Notes under the pieces: generated by a model
The model's input: the letters and a program-made list of their open reading frames with translations, nothing else
Database searches by the model: none
What the model was told of the DNA's origin: nothing
DNA from: Parapristionchus giblindavisi
Taxonomy: Eukaryota; Nematoda; Chromadorea; Rhabditida; Diplogasteridae
Assembly: GCA_943737045.1 (NCBI GenBank)
Contig: CALSFV010000398.1
Coordinates: 150,358-214,357 of the forward strand
DNA: 64,000 nt
Direction: 5' to 3'
Program-made: the position numbers and the translations under genes
Shown here: positions 31,274-45,698 of the stretch, in pieces
How the letters are laid out: each line of letters begins with the position of its first letter
How positions within the stretch are numbered: position 1 is the stretch's first letter

Positions 31274-33229
31274 ACATTTTCCTACATCGATTCATCGATT
31301 CTGAACCTTCTATAGACTACAGTTTATCCTATTTCTCCCTCTGCTTCTCTCACTAGTTCTGTATACACATCTGCTGTGTTCAATCACACATCGGTCTCAA
31401 TTGTTTATTATCAAGTTGCAAATAATATTTATTATTACTTAAGTCCCTTTTACCCACTTAACAAAGTTATGACGCGCTTGATTACTCATCAAACGTGCGC
31501 GACTCACTTGGCACACAACCAGTTGGCACTGATTAATTACTTATTTTTGATTGACTATGTGTGAGGGAGATGGGCAATCATAAGATCTCTCTCGTATTGT
31601 CTCATTTGTATGAGAACACATGCGTTTTTTCCATTTCCATGTGTATTTGTTAAAGGCGTCAAAATACGAGAAACAGAGACGAGGTATTCTTTAAAACGAA
31701 AGAAGTTTTCTCTGTATTTTCACTCTTTTCGCCACTTTTCATCAGAGTTTTCATCAATATATTGACTCATGAGTGTTCCTTTCTTGTCTATATTGCTATT
31801 GACCGGATCAAAAAACCCTGTCTCTATCTAGTAATCTCTTCATCTATCTCACAGATTTCCCTTTGCGATAGCACGCATGTACGCTCTCCGATTCGATTTT
31901 TGTAACCTTCCGGGGTGCTCATTCCTCACAACCACTACACGTTTCTTCGCACTGATGTGTCTCTTTAAAAATGTCTAATTTCGATTTGGCTTAGAGCTAC
32001 AGTTGGAGATTGGTTATGGAATATTTTTTCTACTAAAAACGTATGTTTTAAACGGATTCTGCTTCTAATATGGGTTGAACCAGAATACGTTTAAATTTAA
32101 TTTCTTTCATATGTGATTATGTTTTTGTCCGATCGTGGACTATCTTATCGAATCCGATAACTGTAATCTTTTGTTGAGTCATTGGATTACTGTAGCTTAT
32201 TTGTCGTTGTATTTTTTCGAGCCCCATTGAATAGAGGCTCACAGTATAGAACCTAATGGCCGAAACAGTGAATCTCACCGCTACTAATAGCTACTTTTGA
32301 TTCACTAATATCCAATTGTATGAGTACAGTTTTGAGTTTATTATGATTTATATCTATTTCAATTTCATAAGCAACGTACCTTGTTTCCAATTGAGATGTC
32401 TCGTGATCGATTGAATGCGCAGCATTTTGTCCAGATTGATCTGAAACCATCTTAGATTGTAGGAATTCATTTGTATTTATATGGGACAAAACCTTCGAGG
32501 AGACAGTTTCTTCGCTGTACTCTATGATGATCTCTTATTGACCGAGAACGGAGTAAATTGTGCGTGACACGAAAATACCGTATATTTTATGACTCCCTTT
32601 GAGGGCATAGCGAATCATTAGTTGACAAAACTCGGTGCAGCAAAGGAAGAGAAAATAAGTCGGGATGATCGAAAATTTTTGAAGCAATTCTTGATTTTTT
32701 GAGAAAATAAACATGGCAGAAACTAGAGATAGGAGTATAGAGCGTTAAGCAATAGGTGATTGTACCAAGTAAGACTGAGGTACTGATGATACCACCTCTT
32801 GCAAAGGTACTCTCCCCCTCTCATGTTCTACTTGTACCATATATACAACACGAAAATCTCTCCCCTTCGTCTCGCTCTCTCACAATCTCTCTCATCTTTG
32901 TTCTACTCTTTAGCCCCCTCACTGCAGCTCTCTGCGCCCTCTCGCTCCCTCATCTACACCTGTCTCATCGCGAAATGAGCCACATTTGTCTTCATTTCGT
33001 CGGTCAACCGTTCGCTAATTAGGCGCCAAGATTACCGTAGAGCGGGTACTACTGCCGCCTGCTACGTACGTGTTGTACAAGGGGATTAGATGAGCGGTTG
33101 ATGCTCTGAGCACTAAGCTCAATTACTGGCACTATCCTGGATAGTCATCAGTATTCAGAGTATCTTTACTTATAAATGATACATTCGTGATCTAAGGACA
33201 CACGGCTGCAAAATGGCTTGCGACTGAAT
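31274..33229. other. No recognisable gene; one dispersed-repeat fragment
   Basis: The only repeat match is 32217..32283 (AACCTAATGGCCGAAACAGT), which has an inverted partner at 56084..56150. Open frames here are short and lack splice series. Confidence 0.4.
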
Positions 33230-33412
33230 CATATGTGGGCACCACTGCCGCTAGCGGCAATACACCCCCGATTTTTGGCACCCGACCCCCCGATTTTCCA
33301 AAAACATAGCTCAAAATGACGTATAAATGCTCCGTTTTTTGCTTCCGACCCCCCGATTTTTGCGCCCGACCATCCGATTTTCATTTCGAGCGGCAATGCC
33401 CGCCCACGTATG
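33230..33412. mobile_element. hAT-like small element, copy 2
   Basis: Inverted relative to copy 1, with ends CATATGTGGGC and GCCCACGTATG and a perfect 8-bp duplication GACTGAAT (33222..33229 and 33413..33420). The interior carries ATACACCCCCGATTTTTGGC and CCCCCCGATTTTC words. Confidence 0.9.
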
Positions 33413-36291
33413 GACTGAATATTGTTTCGCTGTGGCTGTGTTAGCCAGTGACTAATTATGTGAACAGAGTTGATGGTTGTGCCATTCTATTCATTTTCTG
33501 ACTGTCATGATATTATGAAAGATTCAAATTCGAAAAAAAGTTGTGAAACGGCTGAATTTGCAGGGAGCGCTAGAGTGCAAGTTTTCGTTGCAATCCTCTC
33601 CAATATCAATGATAAATTATGTAAAATCATTGATTATATTGAGAATTAAGCAATTAACTTTATGCGAAAAGTTGAAAATAGTCCTACGAGATGACAGGGC
33701 ACTAATCAATTAAGAATGACTGTCTGTTGAGTGGTTTGTGTCTGAGGTCGGAAATGATGATGAAGAGTCTATCTATGTTGTGTACAGTGATAACTGTGTG
33801 TGTATCTCTTGTTTGTCCCTGTGGAGCGCGTGCGCGCACACACAACCTATGATCACTATTGATTGACAGTTGGCCAAGTGATTAGCGATGAGAAGGCTTT
33901 ATTGGCGCGCGCAAAGGTCACCCGACCCTCGAGACCACGGCCGGTCGCAGACTCAAGATCAAGTAAGATCGCTTGACTTACCATGGAGAAGAAGGGAGCG
34001 CCGCTGTGTTGTTGCTGTTGGTCGGCCATTTTACGCGAATTGTCCTGAAAAAAACATGGGATTGATCTACCGTAACACGGGATTTACTCTGGTAAATGTC
34101 ATCAACAGAATAATGTGGGATGAATTAAAGATAGAGTGGTATGAAGGCTGAATGCATGGGGATATTTAGGATGTCTATGTCTCAAGGTAATATAGTATAA
34201 TGGCGGATAACAGAAGGTATGAGTAGGAGCGGCGCTCTTTGATCCATGTCTGCCATTGTGAAAGTGACCATTTGAATGCGGGTGGAGGTAAGGGATGGGT
34301 CAGTGAAAGTTTTTGCCCTATGGATGGTCACTTTTTCTGTCATTAACAACGCTTGTTATTCTTTGAAATATGTAACCAGTATATTTAATAGATGATGCAA
34401 ATGTCTAAATCGATGGTAAATATAAATAAACAAATTAGGGACTCGATCAAATTGGAACGATGGAGATGGATCTGTCGGCTAATCGAGTTTGAGAGGTAGC
34501 GCCGCGAGTTGTGGTGATAGGGAGTTGAGAGAGAGAGATAGCACAGAGGGTTAGCGTAGTACTGTGTGCTAGATGAGAGAGGGCACGAACACTGAGATGC
34601 AAGAAGAGAGACGAGGTAGAGGTTGTAGAGAGGTTGAAAATGGTCGAGGAAAAAGAAGGGATGGAGACGACAGGATGGCGCCACCAGATGTGTGTCTGAC
34701 TGACTGACCGACAACTATCTGACTTTCTTTCTTTATTTCTTGGTCTCCCCTGCCTCTCTCTTCTCTCTGTCTCCAATCTCTCTCTCCCTCTCCCTCTCTC
34801 CCTCTCTCTCCCTCTCCTTTCCGTCCCTTGCACTGCCTAGCTCTTCTCCCTCACTATCAATGAATGGCGCGCAGCTCGTGGGAGAGTGGAACTGTGTCAC
34901 GTGAATGACAAAGAGAAGTGATCGTGGCTATGGCAGATAGCTGTGACGACCACAGTAGATTGGATAAAACGTGATGGAATTTGAACAATGTCAAGAGGGT
35001 TTTGCAAATGTAAAGGGCGGATTACAGAGTTACTAGAGCGTTAATGGTTTTGTTCCTGGTCATCTACTGCGAAAGATTGTTGGCAGAGGATTTTCGCTAT
35101 ACTTTATGCGGTGCAAAAGTAAAGTATGATAGTTGATAGATTATTTGGTATGTGTAGAGTAAGTATAACTACGATGCCACGACTTACAATTAGGTAGCAA
35201 ATATGATAGTTACAAGTACTATGAAAATTACTATAAAGAAGGTAATGAGGCGATTGATTTACAGAGAGATTTTACAGAAGGACATGCTATAATATTGTTA
35301 TTTAGCTGATTCCAAGAGTCATGACCGTAGGTTGAATATCTATGTTACACATTTTCATAATGCGGTCAGGTTTTTTTAAAAAAATTATTCGGTAATTTTC
35401 CGCTCAAATGCGTCCAGGTACCCAAAAACCCCTAAATACGATAAGGTTTTTCGATTTTTCGGGAATTTTCGGCTCAAAATTCGATCAGGCTTCGTAGTTT
35501 GCAACATACTTTTCGACCTATGAGCACACCTGGAACATCTAGTGATTCATCGATACTATAGTGTCCACAGCTGCACTTTGTTTGGGGACCCTGTAGCTAT
35601 GGGAGAGAGGCAAGAAGACGATAGATAGTTGGAAACTGAGAAAAAGAGACAGACACAGAGTGCAGGGAAGAAGAGTGAGGAAGAGGCTAGCGATGTGCCA
35701 CGTTTTCACTGCTTTTCTTCTCTGTGTACATTTTCTATTTATTTCTCTTCAATACGCATTTCGCCTATTTTAATCGAATATTTAGTACCATTGTCGTTAA
35801 TATCATATCATATTAGATCACCCGCGGTTTATGTTGAGTGGAATGGCTTTTTGAGTGGGTCAAGTATGAGATTTGTGGTAAAAACAACAATAACTTAACA
35901 TTTGTTCTGATAAAATGTGGGGATTCGTTGTTACTTTCTAATAACGAACATACGATGGATACTATGACCACGATTTTCTACCTGAATTGGGATCTGATCA
36001 ACGATTTTTAATTCTGTGATTGCAACGTCAACTGTGTACACTGTTCGAAAATCAACAAAGTGAAATCGTTGTAATTTACACTATGTCTCTCACTTCCTAT
36101 GCTAAACAACACTTTGGACATTGTATGTTTATTGTCGGTATAGATATGACCATTTTATCAGTGTAATCCGTTTTCTTCCACAAGACGGGTGGTTTCCCGT
36201 TGAATCTTGATATGATAGTCAGAATAACTGATGATGTCGTTGATATCTCATTGAGAGGCGATCCTTTTTAAATCTCTCGTCTGACATGCTC
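33413..36291. other. No confident gene; dispersed repeats and a CT-rich block
   Basis: 35095..35240 is an intact copy of the repeat that the mariner at 53004 interrupts (ACTTTATGCGGTGCAAAAGT). 35368..35530 belongs to the GGTCAGG dispersed set. 34740..34850 is rich in CT repeats that open long chance frames on both strands. Confidence 0.4.
33982..34029 (-). CDS. Possible SMAD first exon (weak)
   Basis: Minus-strand ATG followed by 16 codons reading MADQQQQHSGAPFFSM and a strong donor GTAAGTC. A Gln-rich start and a phase-0 donor would suit an N-terminal SMAD exon. However, a further exon would be needed before 30728, and the 3.2-kb intron is long for this window. It may belong to another gene or to none. 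Confidence 0.15.
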
Positions 36292-38070
36292 TACTCTGGT
36301 TTTTATTTCCCACTGGTCCCCCAGTAGATTTCCCAGTGGGGATGGAGCTAGGGGACCAGTGGGAGATTTACTGGGGGACCACTGAGAAGGGGAGAGGCAC
36401 TGGGGGACCAGTGGGAGAAAATTTAGTGCCCCAGTGGGGGAGTGGGCGTGGTCTTGCACTGTGATATTGTAGAGAAGAGGGTTATAGTGAAATGACTGTT
36501 TATCCAACTATGGACGATACGAATACATTCGAATTAATAAACAATAATAAAATAGCATAACTAACTCAACAAAGTAACTATTACATTACATACTAATCTA
36601 GAGCTTGTAAATGTGAAATCTCAAAGGGACTAGGGGACCAAAAGTTTGTTCGTTTTGTCGGTCTGAATACATTGAAAGATTAGTGGAGGGGCATATAACA
36701 ATCGATAATCATTACATAACATAAAAAAGTACTGTTGTAACATAGAGAGATCAAAGGCAGAAACTAGTGATCAAAGATCACTTAATCCTCTTGGCTGGTC
36801 ATATCGTTCTGATTCATTGATCCGTTGAATGAATTATGCTGAACATTCTTCTAAGTCATAAACTTGACTCCCTCACATCTTGCTCTTTCCATACCAACTG
36901 AAAAGTATTGAATTTTTAATAACAAACTTCCAATTCGTCATCCGTTTAAATCTATTTAGCCTGACTATTAATAATCCCATACGAATTGTGCATTGTGATT
37001 TCAAAGACTTTGTTAAGCTGATTTCAACGATACATCAGTTATCGATTTTCGTCCACACATGGCATAGAAAAACGCTTATTCTTTTTTTTCACTCGTTGCA
37101 AGAGCACTCAATCGGAGTAGAGTTGCCAGAAGGTATGAATGGATCTATGAGTGGAATACCATTCGTTAGAGGTCAAGGAAACGAATGCTCATGAGTAATT
37201 TTATTTTTCTTAGCATGCAATTTAATCGGTAGCAAAATAACTAGGATCGTAAATGAACAAGTGGAAGAACTCACAGTATTCAGTTGGCTGGCTGCACTAT
37301 GGCCCATGAAGCGAAAAAGTGAACACTTGCTGAAATTAGAATTAATTAGCTAGCATTGCATTTATAGAGTAAGATACGCAGAACTTTGGAAAACTACAAA
37401 GTAGTTAATATTTCTATAAAACAATTTAGTAAATAAGTGACAATGCAAACCCATTGGCGTAATATATTTGAACATTCAGTCCTCCAAGTGTTGTTCCAAC
37501 TCTAAAAATACCCAAAATCTTCAAATATTCAGGCTCGTAGCCATAAACGTAATAAGTTGAAAGAGAGTAATAAGTTGACATGAATGATGATGTATGAAGA
37601 CTGTTCTTTTCAGGTTTTCCATACTTTTATCAACAAACAAAATTGACTTAAGTAATAGTTAAATAGAAAAATATACCTTTCTCCGGTTCATCATCCGTTG
37701 ATCTCAACTACGCGTCGGCATATTGCCCTATTGAACTTAAATGAAATTATACTTATTTCATAGAATAGGTAAAACAAAACATATAAATAAGAAAAAAATT
37801 AAAAGACGCCGAACGCAACGCTCACGATAAGAGCCGCAGCGCGTCCAATGAATAGCACACTTTGTCAAATGTATGACGATCGCGCAGTTTCATACTCGTG
37901 GTCGCATGGTTTTGTCTGGGGGACCAGTGGGAGATTTACTGGGGGACCAGTGGGAGGAAATTCGCCCAATCTGTCATCTTTAGAGCACTCTCTTGTCCTG
38001 GGAAACCAGTGGGGGAGCAAAACCACGCCCACTTTTGCTGGGGCCCCACTGGGAGAAAAAAACCAGAGTA
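36292..38070. repeat. CCAGTGGGGG repeat pair with TACTCTGG ends
   Basis: The left part (36292..36450) starts TACTCTGGTTTTTATTTCCC and the right part (37908..38070) ends with the complement AAAAAAACCAGAGTA. Both contain repeated ACTGGGGGACCAGTGGGAG words and a GTGGGCGTGGT box near their inner edges. They may be the two ends of one 1.8-kb element, or two separate small elements. The 1.4 kb between shows no transposase. Confidence 0.55.
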
Positions 38071-38164
38071 TTGGTGACAACAGTGATCAAAGATCAATAA
38101 GGTTTCGTATGAACGTGGTGTGGATTTATTGCGACTGTTTTGAACTCGTGGCTAGAGTCTATAC

Positions 38165-40218
38165 CATACATTTTCGGTGCCCCCACCGAATTATTTTTAT
38201 ATGAGACGAATCGCGAGAAAATCGACCGTTTCGGAGGGTCCGCGGACATAGAAATTTCGACCCCCTGAAAAATTCAGATTAAGTACTTTGAACGATGCTC
38301 TATCGAACTGCGCTTTCCGAATTTGCATATCTGCTCTCATTTTCGAGTAGTGGTAGGTCAAAGTTGGCAGGTACGGTATTTTTGGCTCGAGTGTGCGTCA
38401 GAAAAATGATCATAACTCCGTTCAAAATAATGATAGACACTTTTCCAAAAAAAGCATCTAAAGAGGAGATCTTGCGCAACATTTCCCAGTTGGTGACGTC
38501 ATTTTTCGACCATGCTCCGGTGCTGGGCGGTCGGTTTTATGAAAAAGTGACGTAGCTTTCCTAATCGGAAAAAGTGTACTTTTCTTCTATGCGCGTTTTG
38601 TTGCACCCATATGTGTCTAAAAATGACCCAAGTTTCAGAGGATTTCCGAATTGGAAAAAAAAAGCGTTGATTTTAGTGACGCGACCTCGGACCTGTCAAA
38701 GGAAAGAACGGCTTATTCCTTTATCAAGAAACAGCAAAGGAGCTTAAATGACTCAAAAACATCCGAAAAAGCATTACGAGCTCAAAATACCCATATACGA
38801 CAGTTATTTGAAACACAAAATCACCGAGTTCCGAAAAATTTGAAAAAACCCATATTTTGCTTTTCCACGTGGAAAAAACGTCTCAGTAATGTTAATTAAT
38901 CTTTATAATATTTCTTATAATGTTTTTGAACATTTATGTTTTTGGAAGTGAAGGCCTACCTGCTCTTAGAGCCGAGATATCCGCCATCGAGATTACACGC
39001 GCGCGCCCCAACTCCGCGCGATGTGTTGCCATAAAATGAACGTTTTCCAGCTCAGAATGACTCAAAACAACTTGTTTCATCATTCTTATCACGAAAAAAT
39101 ACCTTGGAACAAGTTTTCTGTGTCTGTAAAAATCAGCAAAAGATTTGGATCGAACCGGGGTTCGAACCCGCTCGGTGTTTTTAGAGCGGTACCTCTTTAG
39201 CTCTTTACCTTTACCAAAAAAAAAAAAAAAAAAAAGAAAACGTTCATTTTATGGCAACACATCGCGCGGAGTTGGGGCGCGCGCGTGTAATCTCGATGGC
39301 GGATATCTCGGCTCTAAGAGCAGGTAGGCCTTCACTTCCAAAAACATAAATGTTCAAAAACATTATAAGAAATATTATAAAGATTAATTAACATTACTGA
39401 GACGTTTTTTCCACGTGGAAAAGCAAAATATGGGTTTTTTCAAATTTTTTGGAACTCGGTGATTTTGTGTTTCAAATAACTGTCGTATATGGGTATTTTG
39501 AGCTCGTAATGCTTTTCGGATGTTTTTGAGTCATTTAAGCTCCTTTGCTGTTTCTTGATAAAGGAATAAGCCGTTCTTTCCTTTGACAGGCCCGAGGTCG
39601 CGTCACTAAAATCAACGCTTTTTTTTTCCAATTCGGAAATCCTCTGAAACTTGGGTCATTTTTAGACACATATGGGTGCAACAAAACGCGCATAGAAGAA
39701 AAGTGCACTTTTTCCGATTAGGAAAGTTACGTCACTTTTTCATAAAACCGACCGCCCAGCACCGGAGCATGGTCGAAAAATGACGTCACCAACTGGGAAA
39801 TGTTGCGCAAGATCTCCTTTTTCGATGCGTTTTTTGGAAAAGTGTCTATCATTATTTTGAACGGAGTTATGATCATTTTTCTGACGCACACTCGAGCCAA
39901 AAATACCGTACCTGCCAACTTTGACCTACCACTACTCGAAAATGAGAGCAGATATGCAAATTCGGAAAGCGCAGTTCGATAGAGCATCGTTCAAAGTACT
40001 TAATCTGAATTTTTCAGGGGGTCGAAATTTCTATGTCCGGGGGGAGGTCGAACCTCTGGCGATTCGTCTTATATAGTGGTTCGATTTAGAAAAATCGTTA
40101 TTTTTCCGTTAAATTGTAATCTTTCACATAAAAAAGGAACTTTATATAGTGGGTCGACCCTGAAAATTAGAGAATATAGTGGATCAATCCTCACCCTGTG
40201 AGGGTATGAAAATGTATG
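38165..40218. mobile_element. 2.05-kb hAT-like foldback element with tRNA-like centre
   Basis: Outer ends CATACATTTTCGG and the complement, flanked by the 8-bp duplication GTCTATAC (38157..38164 and 40219..40226). Arms of about 830-845 bp (38205..39051 and 39234..40066) are nearly identical inverted copies. The 180-bp centre has on the minus strand AGCTAAAGAGGTACCGCTC followed by GGGTTCGAACCCC, a B-box match, and on the plus strand a run of about 22 A. Each arm contains a matching 86-codon open frame, but arm identity alone explains that. No transposase is visible. Confidence 0.88.
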
Positions 40219-40226
40219 GTCTATAC

Positions 40227-41918
40227 ATTTCACTAGCATATTCTCATTCTAGCCTACGTTAGCTTCGCACTATTGCCACTTGATTCTTCTGGACTTTATC
40301 TGGAAGATGCGCTACGTAAATCTGATTGTATTGTAATTGATCTCATTGTTAGCACGAAACTATGATCAACCACTAGTTGGTAATCATCGAGCATTGTTGT
40401 TGCGCGTATTTAGTGTGTCACATAGGAGCTCCGCTATGACACAAACAGATTTCACTTTCTTCTCACTTTCCATTTTATTAGTGAAAAAAGCGTGCAAAAC
40501 ACGCAATCATTTCGCATCATCCTAACGAGTACTTGTTTATTATTTGACTGCATAATAGGTTTATCCGTTCAGCAAGTATCAAAAAGATGAATGAATTCTA
40601 GTGAAATTATAATCAGCTGCGTGCTCGGTTGTGTATCTATTTCACTAAAAACCATACATTTTCGGTACCCTCGCCGTTTATTTTTATATAGTGGGTAAAT
40701 TCTCGAAATAGGGTGGGTTGATTCACAAAATTCGTTATTTTTGCATAAAAATCGTCACTTTTGGCTTCATTTTTTTATCAAGTGGCCTAAAATGGGCCTT
40801 ATATAGTGGGTCAATCCTCGCACTGCGAGGGTATGGCAATTTATGCTAAAAACATATATTTTAAAAAATCTGATTTTATAAAGTCACTAGAAAGATCTGG
40901 TGCTGCCTACTGAAGATGGTCTCGGCACCAGGCAACGCTTTATGATGTCTAGACGTAGCAGCCGAAACTCCTTGAAGTGCATTATTACCTTTCTTATAAC
41001 ATTATTCAACTTTGCATTTAAGCATGCAAACTTGTATTTTTACATCTATTATTATTATTAAATTTAATTATCACAAAACTATTCGTCTATCTATGTTCCC
41101 TGCTCCAGTGTCACTAACCGGGCAGCATTCTTAATTCATATGGAGTAGAGCACAACATGGAGTTGTATACCCAACGCAGTAATTGATCATATATACAATC
41201 ATCATTTCTCTCTCTCTACACCTCTGGTGGTGTCATGACCATACACTCATACACTCTGCAACTTCCCTCCTCTTTTGAGCTTGTGGTCCAATATTATCGA
41301 AGATCCTCCACCAGTCCTTTGATCGTCTGAATTATACACCGAAGAAATTTCTACACTAAATGGGAACCACGACTACTCATCCGTCATCGCCTCCTCTCGG
41401 TCATATCAAGTTCCCAACTCCGCTTGAGGTATTTCACATTATCCCTGATGACTAACGCTAACGACCGTAAGTTTCTCATACCGTCCAATCTCGCTCTTAT
41501 TCCCATGTTCCTGTCGGATCACTCTGACTGTCTGCACTCTCTCCGGTTATCTGCTGCCTTTAATCGACTCTAGTCAATCTAATACATGTTCGATAGCTTA
41601 ATCATCATCTACATCATGAATGTCTCTGCGTCTCTGACCGGTCTCTTCATGACTCCCTTATCTCTAGCTCTATCACATATCCTTCCCCCGTATGGCTTAT
41701 CTATCAATCTCTCTAGCAATCCTTTTCATTCTCTCCAATCCTTTTCCTAACATCCTCCTTCGCCCGTATTGTGCAGTAGTGTCCCCCAAAAAGACGAAAA
41801 GTTAGGTTTGGAGAGAAAAAAGGAGAGAGCCGTACCTAACCTACACGTCCTTGGGCTCTGCAACGTCCTGTAGTCGTCAGTGATCCCTGACTCCTATCCC
41901 AATCGATAACTGGTGACA
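40227..41918. other. Region upstream of the transporter gene
   Basis: Apart from the small element at 40653..40845 no gene is seen. 41200..41900 is CT-rich and should contain the transporter promoter. No clear spliced-leader acceptor was found just before the ATG at 41919, so a 5' non-coding exon is possible. Confidence 0.4.
40653..40845. mobile_element. Small hAT-like element of the CATACATTTTCGG family
   Basis: Starts CATACATTTTCGGTACCCTC and ends GAGGGTATGGCAATTTATG. Both sides carry the 8-bp sequence CTAAAAAC (40645..40652 and 40846..40853). The interior TATATAGTGGG words match the right outer part of the 2.05-kb foldback, so the foldback seems derived from the same end sequences. Confidence 0.85.
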
Positions 41919-44900
41919 ATGACGCCATCGCCTAATGCTCAACAGGCGACCGCCGATGACGCGGCGTCTGGAGTCGAGGAACGCCGAGACGACGTTGTTG
42001 TGGAGGAGGAGAAGAGGAAGGATGAGAGAAGCAGCGAGGAGGGTGCAGTGGTGCCTGTGAAGGTATGATATATGTTCACCTACTTGTTTGCATTACCTAC
42101 ATGAGTTTGCAAGACTTGAATTGAATTTATCTTATCAGACTTGGGTCAGATGATGCGATTAGCATCATCCATAGGACTGTTATTCGAATACTGTTTGCTG
42201 TGATGTCTGAAAATTGGCGAATTTTGGGCTGGTATTGAGCGCGGCTACTGTATTTTGTTGTTTTGTTCTGCACTTGTGGCTGGTACATGATCAACAACAA
42301 TTAAATAAGAGCAACCACAACAATAATACTAATCACATTGATTTATGGGCATTACAGTACCGTCAGAAAGTATTCATATTTTTTTCAAATTGTCATAACT
42401 TTTTTCGCTTTCAACATACGGTCAAATATTTTGACAGCATGTAGATGAACCTAGAGAAACATCTGAATCGAAACATCTGCGTTCTGCATCGTAGGCATAG
42501 GTCGAATAGCGTTGCAGTTTTGCTAAATGAGGTCAGGTTTACACAAAATGTGGTTGGGTTCTCAAAAAAAAATCCCAAAATGCGGTCAAGCTTCGTGATT
42601 TGCAACGTACTTCGATTGGCTTGTGGTCTTGTGATATCTTAGATCGTGTGCCGGTTGGAACTGTTTATTCTCATGTTGATATGATCAGCAGGGTAGATCT
42701 CGTGGTTGAGGTTGATCGCTTGATCGCTTGATCTCTCTCACGATCGTCACTCTTGTTATTCTCTTCTTGATGCATCGTGATCACTCCTGACACTCGCTAT
42801 GGTGTGCACCAATTCGATCCGACCTACTATGCAGAGTGTTGGGCGATTAGTGTATGCTTTGGAAAAGGCACATATGTCAAACTAGAGTTTTTTGTACTTT
42901 ATCGTTGAATTTGCATTTGAAATAATTGAATTGAATTATTTGAATTTGTCGTAGATAGACTTAGTCATTTTCTTACCGTCTTTTGTCTGTGTTTCGGTCT
43001 ATTGCTTGGTAAACTATTAGTCCCTCCTTGAGATTGCTTCTTGGTTTTCTTATTGGCCACGTCAGACCAAAACTAATTTTTATTATTTATTATTTTAGTT
43101 TTATAATATCCTCGTCATGTACTTATTGGAGTTTATTGCGTTCGCCTAATTGGCGGGGTGCCACCCACGCCTATACCATCCCTATACACGTGACGCGCGA
43201 TTTTGTAAAAACATTCTATATTGATGTATCGATCAAAACCAAAAATAATTTTAAAAATAATATAACTTGTAAGTGTTGGTATAACCGTATCCTGTATGTT
43301 CTATCTTCTTCTTCTTCTTCTTCTTCTTCCACTATTCGCTCTTCACATCCCTCTATCCGAACCGGTCGCTGTTGTTTATATGGAAAAGCACACCCCGAAA
43401 GGGATTAGCATCGCTCATTATTGATTCGTATACGATTTGGTGTGAATGAAAAATCAATAATGTGGAATATAAATCTACAGTAACTCGAAATAGTCGTTGC
43501 AGGATCCTGAAGAGCAGAAGAAGATGGACATGGATGAGAAGTCGAAGAACAATCTGTTGCCGACTACGGTAAAGAAGTGAGTATTGATTGATTTGCATGT
43601 CTTTTTTTTATCGATTTCGTGTATGATCTGATTCTGTATCTATGAATATTTTTTCAACAAAGAAGTTGCCAAACATGTGCCTTGTGAGGTCACGTTAGTC
43701 GACAAACGGTTTACCAACGTTGAGGTTTCAATTTATTGTTAGCGAAGCTCGGAAGTTGAGTCATTGATATCAACATCAATCGATAACTGGCAATATTGAT
43801 TGATTGATTGATCCCCTCTCAGGGCTCCATCCAGCGTATCCTCGGGCCATTCGGATTCGTCGCCCTTCTTCAAGGCGTACGTCATCCTGTCGATGACACT
43901 CGTGTGGACGGGCTACACGGTCACGGTGAAGTACACGAGGAGCATGAAGGCGGCCGATGAGGTACGGTAGTCCCGCACGACGGGAGAGGGGAGATATCGG
44001 GGGGGGGGGGGGGGCGCCCGTTTCGGCAACGAGTTATAAATCGGTTGGGAGAAGGTCTATGGAAACAAAAGTTGTACCATTGCTATCAGTAGTGGTGTAC
44101 GGTATGGTGCTACCGTAACCGTCGGGAATCGTGAACTGATTTTTTTGGTCGACCCATGACCCGGGGTTCATGGTTGAAAATGGCCAAAGTCGAAAAATTC
44201 ATGATGGCCGGAGATCAAATACTAGTCACCATTATATGAACAATGAGCCAACTTTTTATCTTTATGAATACCGTAACCCGAACTACCGTAATCAAACCGG
44301 GATTTGAAGTGCATTTGGCCATATTATTGCAGGTTACGGTAGCTAGATTACGGTAGTACGGGTTACGGTATCCATAAAGATAAAAGTTGGCTCACTATTG
44401 ATATAATTGCAACTAGTATTTGATCTCGGGTCATCATGAATTTTTCGACTTTGGATATTTTCAACCATAGGTGGGCGCGTGAAAACGAATTCTTTTTGCG
44501 CACAGCCTTGCCTTCCCTTGCGGGGCCTTGCGCATAGCCTTGCCTCGCAAAAATCGGACAATTTCCAGTCGAATTCGTCAAAAAATAGCCATGCGCACAG
44601 CCTTGCCTCACCCTTCCCCGGTTTGCGCACAGCCTTTCCCCCAGCGTGCCCACCTATGTTTTCAACCATGAACCCCGGGTCGACTAAAAAAATCAGTTCA
44701 CGATTCCCGACGGTTACGGTAGCACCATACCGTACACCACTACTGATAAGAATGGTACAACTTTTGTTTCCATAGACCTTCTCCCAACCGATTTATAACT
44801 CGTTGCCGAAACGGGCGCCCCCCGAGATATCGACGAGTGACTTTATTTACTACCGAGAATACTGTTAGATTGATGGTTATTAAAGATCGTTTACGTAGCA

Positions 44901-45659
44901 AAGGAAATTAATACTGTGTTCAAAAGTTACGGAAATATAACAAATGCAGGAAAAAGCTCTCTTTTACACACTATTTCGCCCCTTTTTCTTTTATTTTCGA
45001 TGCTTTTAATCACCACATTTGCCATTCTTGTTATAGTAATGATATTGGAAAAAAAAACGTCCCCAAAATTCGCATTTGATCAATAAATAATGCAAGAATT
45101 ACTATTCTAAAGTGGGTGAGAGATCAAAGATCAAAGATTATTGTAGATGTACTCATCGACTACGGTAGTCTTCCTGTCCGAGATCACGAAGATGCTCATC
45201 TCCGTGTCCATGCTCTTCTACGGCACTGGCTTCCGGCTCACCGAGTTCAAGCATGTACGGTAGATTGATCTTTGCTATTTATAATGCATACCTTGAGTGT
45301 TGAGCACTGAGAATGAAACTCCCGTTGAATCGGTGTAGCAATTGGTATATTAATTCTTGAAATATGCCTGGTTGTTCGTTTTTTAATAGAATTTTTTAAT
45401 AGAATATGGGAAAAAATGGTGTAATCACACATATCCAACCATCTTTGAAGGGATCGTGCGAAGGGTTGATGGGGAGGATGTGAAACGGGGAAAGAAAGAA
45501 GAGGGACAGAGAGAGAGAGAGAGTGAAAGAGAGAGAGAGAGAACAGAGATACGTAAGCCTGCTCCTTTCTTACTCTTGACCGAAATGTGAAAGAGAAGGA
45601 TGATATATTGTGGATGTTAATCCATTTATCAATTTCAATTAAATTGCATAATAATAATA

Positions 45660-45698
<39 letters not shown>

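Noticed and set aside
34385..34833. Overlapping minus-strand frames of 109 and 128 codons
   Set aside because: Driven by CT-rich DNA, overlapping in different frames, without recognisable motifs.
38295..39987. 86-codon frame present in both arms of the 2.05-kb foldback, seeming conserved
   Set aside because: The arms are near-identical DNA, so the frame is copied with them. Conservation here gives no evidence of coding.
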